Assembly: GCF_032118995.1 (NCBI RefSeq)
Contig: NC_092653.1
Location: 25,005,202 to 25,069,201 of the forward strand
From: Asterias amurensis
Taxonomy: Eukaryota > Echinodermata > Asteroidea > Forcipulatida > Asteriidae
Direction: 5' to 3'
DNA: 64,000 bases
This document shows positions 45,001-55,022 of this stretch, piece by piece. Position 1 is the stretch's first letter. The number at the start of each line of letters is the position of its first letter. Under the pieces are notes generated by a model. It saw only the letters and a program-made list of their open reading frames with translations, was not told where the DNA came from and made no database searches. Both the position numbers and the translations under genes were made by a program.

Positions 45001-45179
45001 CCAGGGGTGGATTTCACAAAAGTAGTCCTAACTTAGGACTAGTCCTAAGCAATGCTAAGAGATAGGACTGGTCCTAAGTTAGGACCAGTAACTCATCCTA
45101 ACTTAGGACTGGTCCTATCTCTTAGCATTGCCTAGGACTAGTCCTAAGTTAGGACTACCTTTGTGAAATCCACCCCAGG
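45001..45179. mobile_element. Palindromic MITE-like element (family E)
   Basis: CCAGGGGTGGATTTCACAAA at the left, its complement at the right, and TAGTCCTAACTTAGGACTAG words throughout. Nearly a complete hairpin. Confidence 0.85.
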
Positions 45180-45879
45180 TATCAAAGCCACACTGTGCTG
45201 CGTAAACACCAAAACTTGGGTCCGAATTAATTTTGCAATACAGCCGTAAGATAAAGCAATTTTTTTTTAGATGGCTGGTAGGGCGCCCTCTTTGTGGTCC
45301 AAGCATTATAAAGTGTTGCTGAAATAGGAGGAAAACAACAAAACACTCCCTCTTACAAAGTGTTGCTTTTATTTTGTTTGCATAGGTCAGTCATAGAGTG
45401 ATGCCAGAGTTATTGTCAGAGGACATCCACCTCTTCAAAAGTAGATGCATTGTACTTGATGCTCAACGTCAATGATGCCTTCTCCTAAGCAGGTAAATAA
45501 TGTTTATAAATCGTTAATTATTACAAGATTTTGTCGGTTGAGGAATCTTTTTTTTATGAGAGATTGCCTCACATCATAATGCCATCAGAGATGAGATTGT
45601 TCAGACTTTTGGCTGAATTTCGAACCTTTTTATGTCGGCCTGGTGAAGAAAATCAGACAATATTTTTTCAACAAATAAAAGTCCTGCTCATTGGTCTACT
45701 TCTCTAGTGCTTTGGATACTGTTTCCAAAAGCTCCTTGGAATCTATAACCCCAGGGGTTACCAAACGGTAGAAATGCCATCATTTCAACATACCTTTGAA
45801 TTTGTATCCAAGTTTCAGACTTTTTTGTTAGTAATGACTCTCACCCCTGGGCCATGGACGACCACTGTAATCAAGGGCT

Positions 45880-46100
45880 ACACCTAACTGTCACCAGGAG
45901 TACTTTAACTCCTACTTCTTGGGCTGAAACACGGTTATATCCCCTTCTTGGCCCATAGTGAAGCCATGGGTATCATCCACTCGGGAGCCTGGTTGGTAGA
46001 GCAGAATGCACATCTGGTACATTCCCAGCTTTTAACAAAGCAAATATGGTTAAGTTCACAAGGGCACACGGTGTCCCGACCAGGATTCAAACCCTCTGTT
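45880..46100 (+). repeat. Dispersed repeat, copy 3
   Basis: GGGCTGAAACACGGTTATAT and GAGCCTGGTTGGTAGAGCAG match the copies at 720 and 44845. Confidence 0.45.
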
Positions 46101-46639
46101 TTCATATCATACCATCTTTATGTCATGTACTTTATTTGCAAATCAGTGGAAATTAATTTAGTTTTTCAACCTATGTGCACATTTTTTGAAAATTACAGGT
46201 GGAAATTCCACACATAATTTCATTTTGCAATTAATTTGTAACTGATTTTGCATACATTAAACAAGTGTTTGAAAAACTACTCTTGTTTCTCGTACTCATA
46301 AGATGTGAAGGATTTTAAGTAATTTAGTATAAAAAAAAATTCATTCAAAATAACAGGTGTTTCATTACTTGTTATATTAGGACTGATTACAAAACATAAC
46401 TGTTTCTTCAAGTATTTTTTAATTTTTTTGTTTGTGTTTTCCTGATGCAGAGTGAGAGTTTGCCTCTTCAGCGAGATCCATTCATCATCAAGTACGCCTA
46501 GATGTGTGACACAAAGCTGCTGATGATATGCATCTGATGTACACAGTCTTCTTTAAAGGGGATTCCTCTCTTTGCAGGTAAAACTCCTTAATAATAAAAC
46601 TCCTTTATAATAATAGTAGCTTCTTATAGCCGCTCATCC

Positions 46640-47100
46640 GTCACTCAGTGATGCTTAAGGTGCTTTAACACTGGTATTTCCTGCAAGGTAATGTGGAACT
46701 ACGTTTTGAATTAAAAAACCTACTCATTTTAACTTAGCACCATGTAATGGTTTACAAGGTGCTAGGGGAAATATGCAGCCAATCAAACCAACACTGGGGC
46801 AACCCCTTCTCTTTTTGATAAGTGCACTGGGTTCTTTTTACATGCTTTAGGCAACACTCGGCACCTAGGGCTTTACGTCCCATCTGAAGGAAGAAGCAAT
46901 GGTTAAATGATTTTGCCAAATACCTATAGTCTGTTGGGGTTAAAATTTCACTATCCTTACAGCTTTATACTTCGGAGGGATCTGAGATGGTTTACGGAAT
47001 GAAATAAATGGCCAAGAGACCAGTGGTCATAAAGTTAGAGTGGTATGTGTGTCACTGGGTGATGGATTTGAGTGCTGTATGAAGCTCTGATTATTTTAAG
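46640..47100 (+). repeat. Degraded SINE-like tail sequences
   Basis: GGGATCTGAGATGGTTTACGG and GACCAGTGGTCATAAAGTTAG resemble the SINE body and tail at 40262-40340. Strongly diverged. Confidence 0.35.
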
Positions 47101-47933
47101 TCAAGTTCTACATGCACTAACATAGTAACACTATTTTAACATTACATACTTTGTATTTGCTGTTACAGAGCTAGCAAAGCTGAACTGAAATCCACGGAGC
47201 TATAAAATGGATGTCTGTGCACCGTCCATCCAGCTATAAAGTGGATATCTGTGGACTGCACGTCATCAAGATGCTTATCCCACTGAGAAGGTACATGCCT
47301 GATACATGATGTTAAATCATATTACGATATGGGGGGGAAGGGTCAAATATTACTCTGGACCATAGGCCCTAGGCCACTTACTTCAAGTTTCGTGCCAGTA
47401 AACTCCTGACCCTGACTAGACAAGTCTGGCAGTCTTCTGTTTTTCTATGACCTGTGGTCTATAGTATCAAATTTGAGCCCTGAATATCTGCTACAACATG
47501 GAAACAATTATGTTTGTTAAGGTCACATTACAAATGATACTTTCTTAAATAGAGAGGTGCAATTTGGGCTTAATTCTTTATTACTAAATGCAAATTTTAA
47601 TGTTAAATAGTTATTAACCGGTATCTACAATTTCTATTTGGGCATAAACAGGTAATAATTAAGATGTTCAGAGCATTATAGAACCACCTTTAATGTAAAT
47701 ATTTCGTTTGTTTGTATTTCATAGGTGTGGTATCTTGACGAGTCCTCAGTCACAAAGTATTTTCCTGAGACCTACAATTGCTTATCACAACCCATTCTTC
47801 TTCTACATTGTGATTGCATCATCACTGACAAACAATGGAATGGCAATCATCTTTGGATATGCTGCTTGCTTTATTGAGTGACATGCCCCTTTCCCATCAC
47901 TAATTTAGAAGTGTAAAGAGTTACAACAGCAAG

Positions 47934-49041
47934 GTGCGTTGTATTACTTCTTTTACACTAACAATAAAAAAAGTAATGCATGTTAATAACTGCATGTCAA
48001 GTACATCCCCAATGCATGAATAACATGCACATAAATCGCCAGCTCAGTGCCATAAGGTCAGTTATTGTAAGTCAAGTTTTTTTGATCAATATGTCATGGG
48101 TTTACATTCAAAACTAAAGTCAAAATTCACAAATCAATGTTTTACCTTGAAAATTAATGTTTCTTTTTGATGCCTTGAAAGACCACTCTTAATAAACACA
48201 TTTACCAGTTTGTTTTGATCAAAAGGTAATTATACTCAACAAAAATTAACAAATCAATGTTTTAAATAGAAACTTAAAGTTTATTTTTGATGCCTTGAAG
48301 ACCATTCTTGATCATGAGTTTCCATTTACCAGGAGCTCCAAAATATGCAAAAGAAGTTTCATCAAACCCATTCAAATTGCACTACTGGCTTAATAGTTCT
48401 GAGCAGACGAATTATGTACTTTTCATAAGTAGTTATATTAAGTAATATAGCAGTTATGCATTTGTGAAGTGATCAAGCTGAATGAGTTGTTTGTTTGAAA
48501 TATTAATATCGAGAAACAAGCTAGAACAGACCAACAGGGGTGACTCAAACATTTTTGTGTGTGTAAATTTAGATGAGAAAATATATTTAATTTTATATTG
48601 GCAACTTAAGATCAAAAATGGGTTTAGAGTAGCATTGGAAAAAAAATGTGCGGATGTATTTTCAATAAACTTTTTTGTCGTTGTCAGTTTCATTTTTTGT
48701 AACTAATGAATGTGGTATCAACATGGGGCTTAAAAACAAAGCAAAGATTATTCTATATTCAAATGTGTTGTTTAAACAAAACTTTATTGGTTTGACAACA
48801 TTTCATTTTGCTTGATCACATCACATTTTTAGAACTATTTTAAGCAATAGATTAATTTATGTTGCCGGGGGGGGGGGGGGGGGGGGGTTCACTTAATGGT
48901 GTTGCAGATGTGGGACGTTATCAAGTAGATATGAATGCAGCCCCTATATACGAACTTTGGTGTATAATGTCAACCTCTTTATGAGAATTAAACCAGGCGT
49001 TTTAAATAATGTGGACACAATTGCGCAAAAGAGGGTTGAGT
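47934..49041. other. A+T-rich sequence, G run, no protein gene
   Basis: Contains two similar stretches (48110-48185 and 48235-48310: AATCAATGTTTTA, TTTTTGATGCCTTGAA) and a pure 21-G run at 48867-48887. Nothing coding recognised. Confidence 0.5.
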
Positions 49042-49386
49042 TTAAAGGGAAGGTGTATACTTGGTAATCTTTCATCAATTAGTGGCAAAAAAAACTTACT
49101 TAGTCCGAAGAACATGCAGTAGCTTTTGATGATATGATGATATGATTTGGATATTGAAAAAATATCAGTTTTATATCCCTCAAATTTGAGTCTGAGATAT
49201 GTTCTGTCGGATACGTTTCTCAGATTGTGTTTTCCAGTTTCGGACATAAGAGCTCTGGACTTTTGGCGATGACTCAAACAGGCTACCACCCTTTTGAAAT
49301 GAAAGTTTTTATTGTATTTATCTACATTGATTTAGGATTAAAACAAGCAAACATTCCAAATACCCAATGGTATATGTTCCCTTTAA
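49042..49386. mobile_element. Family-D MITE with TTAA flanks
   Basis: Termini AGGGAAGGTGTATACTTGG and CCAATGGTATATGTTCCCT between TTAA repeats. Its right TTAA (49383-49386) is also the left TTAA of the next element. Confidence 0.75.
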
Positions 49387-49774
49387 AAGCCAGTGGACAC
49401 TTTTTGGTAAATATTAGAGACCAGTCTTCTCACTTGATGTTTCTCAACATATGCACAAAATAACAACAAACCTGTGAAAATTTGAGCTTGATTGGTCGTC
49501 GGAGTTGCGAGATAGCTATGAAAGAAAAAAACACCCTTGGCACACGAAGTTGTGTGCTTTCAGATGCTTGATTTCGAGACCTCAACTTCTAAACTTGAGG
49601 TCTCGAAATCAATTTCGGGAAAAATTACTTCTTTCTCAAGAACTACTCCACTTCAGAGGGAGCTGTTTCTTTCAATGTTTTTTACTACCAACATCTCCCC
49701 ATAAGTTGTTTCCAAGTACGGTTTTATGCTAATAATTATTTTGAGTAATTACCAATAGTGTCCACTGCCTTTAA
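49383..49774. mobile_element. Family-A MITE abutting family D
   Basis: TTAA ends, termini AAGCCAGTGGACACTTTTTGG and CCAATAGTGTCCACTGCCT. The interior matches the other family-A copies (GACCAGTCTTCTCACTTG, TTGATTGGTCGTCGGAGTTG). Confidence 0.85.
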
Positions 49775-50449
49775 AGGGATAACAAGAGATAGTAAAAGAG
49801 ACATAGACCTCAATTATGAATCTAGGCATTTTTGTATAAACTTATTGCCACAGGCAATTAACAGAAAAAGACAAATTTTTACCTAAAATGGTACCAGGTG
49901 CAAACTTTTCTGGAACACTGTTTTTTTTTTTAGTGTGATGTCACGATTCTGGGTCAACTTCAAAATTTGACAACTAAGTGTGATGAAGTGATAAACAGTT
50001 TATAAATAGCAGAGTGGAACGTTTCTTTAACTCATTCATTCAAAGCGTGGTCTAGCAACCAGTTTTAAACCCTTCAGGTAGTTGTAAAACAATATAAAGA
50101 AAAAAGACCCTGAGTGTGCTATTGTGACTTTTTTTTTTTGGGGGGGGGGGCTGGGGGATCACCACTTGCAAAATATGAGTTAAAACAATTAATGTGTCCA
50201 AATAATCACTAAGATAAAATGGTGCTTGAAAATGTTCAGAAAAAAAACCAATGGTTGAAGAAAGTGTCATATTTTTTTAAAGCGCTGGACATCGTCAGTG
50301 CAGAAAAGTTTACTCTTAAACTTTGTAGTTGTAGTATCTGGATTATTATTAATGTTAAAAATTGTATTGACAGTATTTTGTAGTTTTTATTAACTTGATA
50401 TGCCTGAATAAAATTATTCTATAAATGTAGCAAGAAATCTGTTTTTCCT
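49775..50449. other. No gene seen
   Basis: A+T-rich; holds an 11-G run at 50140-50150 after a T run. Confidence 0.5.
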
Positions 50450-52250
50450 TTTATTTTAGAGTTTATAGGCCTATGTAAATCATTATGGTTATACTCTGCA
50501 TTGATATATTAATTAACCTACTTAAACGAACCATCAATTAACAAAAATACAACATCTTTAACAGCAAAGTCTGGTCAAATATTTAATAAATGAAATACCA
50601 CGCCTTTAAACAACTAAATTTATAGTCAAACCAACAATAAATGAATAAAAACACCTTTAAAAGCTCCAGTTATAGTCAAACCTGTAATCTATTCAAAGCT
50701 TTAATAAATAAAATAACACTTTTAAACTTAAAATCTAGTATCTTTAAACAAATTCAAATAAACAAAATACCACTCGGTTAAACCCAAAATGTGCTTAAAC
50801 ATTCATTAAATAAAATACTGACCATTAAACACAAATCTATATGTACCTTTAAACACAATTCAAACCTATGCAAATTTTAACAAATAAAATACCACATCTT
50901 TTTACACAAAATCTATGTGTACCGTTAAACACAAAATCTATAGTAACTGTAAACACATCTAAAACTTAGGCAAATTTTGATAAATAAAATACCACAACTT
51001 TAAACACAAAATCTACAAATACATTTAAACACAAAATCTAAAGTACCTTTAAACACATCTTAAACCTACGCAAATTTTAATAAATAAAATACCACACCTT
51101 TAAACACAAAATCTAGTCATACCTTTGTTAAAATACCACATATTTAAACATAAATCTACATATATACCTTTAAACGCATCTTTAACCTACGCAAACTTTG
51201 ATAAATAAAATACCACATCTTAAAACACAAAATCTAATCATACCTTCATTTAAATAAAATACCACCCCTTTAAACACAAATATACATTATACCTTTAAAC
51301 ACAAACTTTATGGTACATTTAAACACATCTTAAACCTGCGCAAACTTTAATAAATTGAATACCAGCCCTAGTGACTGCCATTTAGCACTGCATATTTATT
51401 AATAAAAAAATTAACATACCTTTAAAACCAAAATCTAGTTAAACCATCTATACATAAAATAATGTACCTTTAAACCTAAATTTATAATTAAAACCTGCAG
51501 TAAATAAAACAACACCTTTAAAACCAAAATCAAGTAAATAAATAAAATAATGTACCTTTAAAAACTAATTCTGTATTCAAGCTTGCAATGAATAAAATTA
51601 AAACACCTTTTATTAAAACATCACCACACATTTAAATAAATAAACCTACAAGTACCTTTAAACACATTTAAAACCTACAAAACTTTGATAAATAAAAATC
51701 CAAACCTTTAAACACAAATATACATATAACTTTAAACACAAAATTTGTAGTACCTTTAAACACATCTTAAACCTACGCAAACTTTAATAAATAAAATACC
51801 AGCCCTAGTGACTGCCATTTAGCACTGCATATTTATAAATAAAAAAATTAACATACCTTTAAAACCAAAATCTAGTGAAACCATCAATACATAAAATAAT
51901 GTACCTTTAAACCTAAATTTATAGTTAAACCCGCAGTAAATAAAACAACACCTTTAAAACCAAAATCAAGTAAATAAATAAAATAATATACCTTTAAAAA
52001 CTAATTCTGTATTCAAGCTTACAATAAATAAAATTAAAACACCTTTAATAAATAATCTACCACACATTTAAATAAAAAACCTACAAGTGCCTTTAAACAC
52101 ATTTAAAACCTACGCAAACTTTAATAAATAAAATACCAAACCTTTAAACACCAAATCTAATCAAACCTTTAATAAATAAAATACCACACCTTTAAAAAAT
52201 AACTTCAGATTTAAATAACCACCCTTTAAAATTGCGTTACAAAATATGGT
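50450..52250 (+). repeat. A+T-rich degenerate satellite with higher-order duplication
   Basis: Dozens of variants of TAAATAAAATACCACACCTT and TTTAAACACAAAATCTA, spaced roughly 60-75 bp. A longer block repeats: 51340-51610 and 51775-52050 share CCAGCCCTAGTGACTGCCAT, TTAGCACTGCATATTTAT and the following words in the same order, about 430 bp apart. No coding content. Confidence 0.8.
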
Positions 52251-52340
52251 CACCGAACCTTCATCAACAACTGCGTAAAATATTTTAAGTCTGGAGCAGC
52301 CTCATTCGTTCCTCGGAAGCCTTCCCCGCAGCCATCCAGC

Positions 52341-52512
52341 CCGTACCCTAACCCTAACGCAAGCCGTACCCTAAAAACCCTAATGCGAGCCCGTACCCTA
52401 ACCCTAACGCAAGCCATACCCTAAAAACCCTAATGCGAGCCCGTACCCTAACCCTAACGCAAGCCATACCCTAAAAACCCTAATGCGAGCCCGTACCCTA
52501 ACCCTAACGCGA
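52341..52512 (+). repeat. Telomere-like 50-bp tandem array
   Basis: Units begin CCGTACCCTAACCCTAACGC at 52341, 52391, 52441 and 52491, exactly 50 bp apart. Each contains CCCTAACCCTAA and CCCTAAAAACCCTAA, complement of the TTAGGG telomere motif. Internal position, so an interstitial telomere-like satellite and not a chromosome end. Confidence 0.85.
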
Positions 52513-52655
52513 GCCCTCCCAGCACAACTCCACTACTAGCCATGCAGTCCCAACCAAAGCGACTGCCATATAACACTCAATTTATACATTTGAATTAATC
52601 ACCAAATTCCAGTTTATTACAGAAACATCCCAGACCCTAGTCCAGTACCATCAAT

Positions 52656-52975
52656 CCAGCCCCTCAGCAGCCCAACCCCACTGCCAGGCATCCAGCCCTG
52701 ACCCTAACCCCAACTCTCCAAGCCCAACACCACTGCCAGCCATCCAGTCCTCCAAGACCCCAACCCTAACCCTCAGATCAGTCAGTGACTGCCATCCAAC
52801 CCTCCAGCCCCTCAGCAGCCCAACCCCACTGTCAGGCATCCAGCCCTGACCCTAACCCCAACTCTCCAAGCCCAACATCACTGCCAGCCATCCAGTCCTC
52901 CAAGACCCCAACCCTAACCCTCAGATCAGTCAGTGACTGCCATCCAACCCTCCAGCCCCTCAGAAGCCCACCTCC
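52656..52975 (+). repeat. 148-bp tandem repeat
   Basis: Copies start CCAGCCCCTCAG at 52656, 52804 and 52952, exactly 148 bp apart. Each unit carries CTGACCCTAACCCCAACTCT and CCCCAACCCTAACCCTCAGA, again telomere-like. The open frames on both strands are by-products. Confidence 0.85.
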
Positions 52976-53211
52976 AGTGACTGCCTTAAAGAACTCCAGT
53001 CCCATCAGCAGCCCAGCTCTACTGACTGCCTTTTAGCCCTCCATCCCCTCAGCCCCGAGAAATCTGAGCCAGCAAGGCCCTTGGTCAACCCTCAGATCAG
53101 CTAGAAATCCAAGGCTTGAGCCAGGCAAAACTTTTGGTGAGAAATTTGTGAAAAATTTTCTAAGTCCAAATGCGGTAAATTCATCACTCCAAAAACCGTT
53201 AGATTTTTATA

Positions 53212-53286
53212 ACAGCTCAGTAGCGCAGCAGAGAGAGAGAGTGCTTACAGAGTGGAAGGTCCCCGGTTCAAGCCCTACCCATTTTT
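53212..53286 (+). repeat. tRNA-like sequence, plus strand
   Basis: A-box-like TAGCGCAGCAG and B box GGTTCAAGCCC. An internal GAGAGAGAG expansion breaks the D-arm/anticodon spacing, so probably a pseudogene or SINE head. Confidence 0.45.
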
Positions 53287-53325
53287 ACTAGAATTTAAAA
53301 AAATTCTTTATTTTAATGGTAAAAG

Positions 53326-53408
53326 GGTCCTGGAGAGGATTTGAACCCACCCGGCTCACAGCCCCAGGATTCTGGGGGCTGTGAGCTAGCCCGCTGCGCT
53401 ACGGCGGC
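53326..53408 (-). repeat. tRNA-like sequence, minus strand
   Basis: On the minus strand: A-box-like TAGCGCAGCGG, a strong hairpin CAGCCCC...GGGGCTG, and B box GGGTTCAAATCC. The acceptor stem does not pair. Convergent with the tRNA-like sequence at 53212, 40 bp away. Confidence 0.45.
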
Positions 53409-55022
53409 TCTTGAAAAAAATCGCTCGGAACTAATATTTAAACCTTAGGATGGGGGGGTCCAAAAAAATAAAAAATTTAAATGAGATGAGACCTATGAAC
53501 TTTGACATCACCAGAAAAGCAAATGAGAGAAAAAGGAAATTTGAAGACATTCAATACTTTTAAGAGGATCTTTATTCACCAATGATAAATACAAATAATT
53601 AGAAGTAAAGAAGATACAAATAATTATGGGTAAATTTAAGCATTTATACAAGTATTTAAAAATAAAAATAACTCTCATTTTCTTTAACGAAAATTAATTA
53701 ATTAAATAATTAATTAGTTACTTAGAAATGCTTAAAATTTAAGGCATCAGTTTCCAGCCAGCCTACTTTTCAAAAACATTTTTAACCTTATTCAAACGCA
53801 AGCCATGTTTATACTTGTTCTACAAATTTAAACTGATTTTGGAAAACGTATAAAGAAATTGTTTCTTTCCAGTACCTCATTGAGGTTTTTATACAACACT
53901 GTATGATACTTAATGAATCGTGTACATGGTATAAAGATGTTTTGCATCCTTCACTTAATAGCACGCAAATCAACATAAATAAAGTGTTTAAAAACACTGA
54001 TGTTTTTTAACGTTATAGTTGCCAATGTTTTGGTAGAAACCCATGGGATAATTAGCGCTTATAGATTGAATACATGGCTCTCTTTAATATATAACTTTTA
54101 TTAATATTTGTCTACATACGTATTCTTAATGTGACTACTTCTACCCTTGCGATTAGCAACAAATTGTTCAGCTTGACACATTGGGGGGGGGGGGGTCATA
54201 CTATTATCATAAGGGGAGTCTTTTGGACACCTCAATTTTGAAATCTCCGCTTGAAATTTGTACATGTTACTTATTGTATTGTAAGCAAACAATTTTGTCC
54301 CCCTGTTGTTAAATTTCAAGCATATTTTGACACATTTGTAACCAATTGTTTTTCGCTAAAACCTTGGGGGGGTACAAGGGGATGCATCCTTTCTTTCTAG
54401 GGCGCACTTCTGGTAAATTGAAACCATTTATCTTCAGTAAGCTGTTGTTTTGGCATTATTTGTTTTTTCTCAAGATAACCTGAGGCGGAGGTAAATACAC
54501 ACAGTTTTGAGTGTTTTAAAAACATTAAAGTTACTACAAATATCGAGTTTGCCAACTGCGACATTTACATCCAGGAATTGTTTATTTCAAAGGCCCAGAG
54601 TTCAAATGGGGAAGGGGAGTTGCATTGACACCAATTGAGGGAGGGGGCGGGGAGTTGCATTGACACCAATTGAGGGAGGGGGCACCCCATCCCCTTGTTA
54701 CAACACTGTAAACCACAGTTTGTTTAATTAGGCTAATTAAAGTGTACACAAAAATATTTAATCATAGTGACTGTATACAATATCCACAATGCTTACAACA
54801 TTTTATTGTGTTTATCAATTTTATTACAATATCGTGGGCCATCATGACAACATGATCACACAGACTACCCTCACCCATCATAATACCTAGGGGAGGAAGA
54901 CTCGCCCTTGGTCTTACTAACAATTTCACATACATTATGTTTCTTTTATCTCTATGCCTAAATCTTGCTAGATTCTGATACTCAAACGTGCAAATCATAA
55001 ATTTTTCTCAACTTTAAAATGA
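53409..55022. other. No gene seen
   Basis: A+T-rich with a 13-G run at 54183-54195 and a small duplication at 54605-54685 (TTGCATTGACACCAATTGAG twice). Nothing coding recognised. Confidence 0.5.

Larger units (their letters stand above)
43900..48690 (+). ncRNA. Putative spliced long non-coding RNA
   Basis: Exon-like segments with consensus + strand sites: ~43930-44043 (donor GTGAGT), 45386-45492 (acceptor TTGCATAG, donor GTAAAT), 46451-46577 (acceptor CTGATGCAG, donor GTAAAA), 47169-47290 (acceptor TGTTACAG, donor GTACAT), 47725-47933 (acceptor TATTTCATAG, donor GTGCGT) and possibly 48333-~48690 with AATAAA at 48664. All three frames are interrupted in most exons; the ATG at the end of the first exon runs into a stop after three more codons. 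Product and function unknown. The alternative is the untranslated 5' part of a gene whose coding exons I did not recognise. Confidence 0.4.

Noticed and set aside
52621..53036. Proline/serine-rich protein (PSSPSAAQPHCQASSPDPNP)
   Set aside because: Derived from the C-rich 148-bp repeat; both strands are open and there is no splice or start support.
53212..53408. Functional tRNA genes
   Set aside because: A and B boxes are present, but acceptor stems do not pair and the anticodon arms are irregular, as also at 44530 and in the SINE heads.
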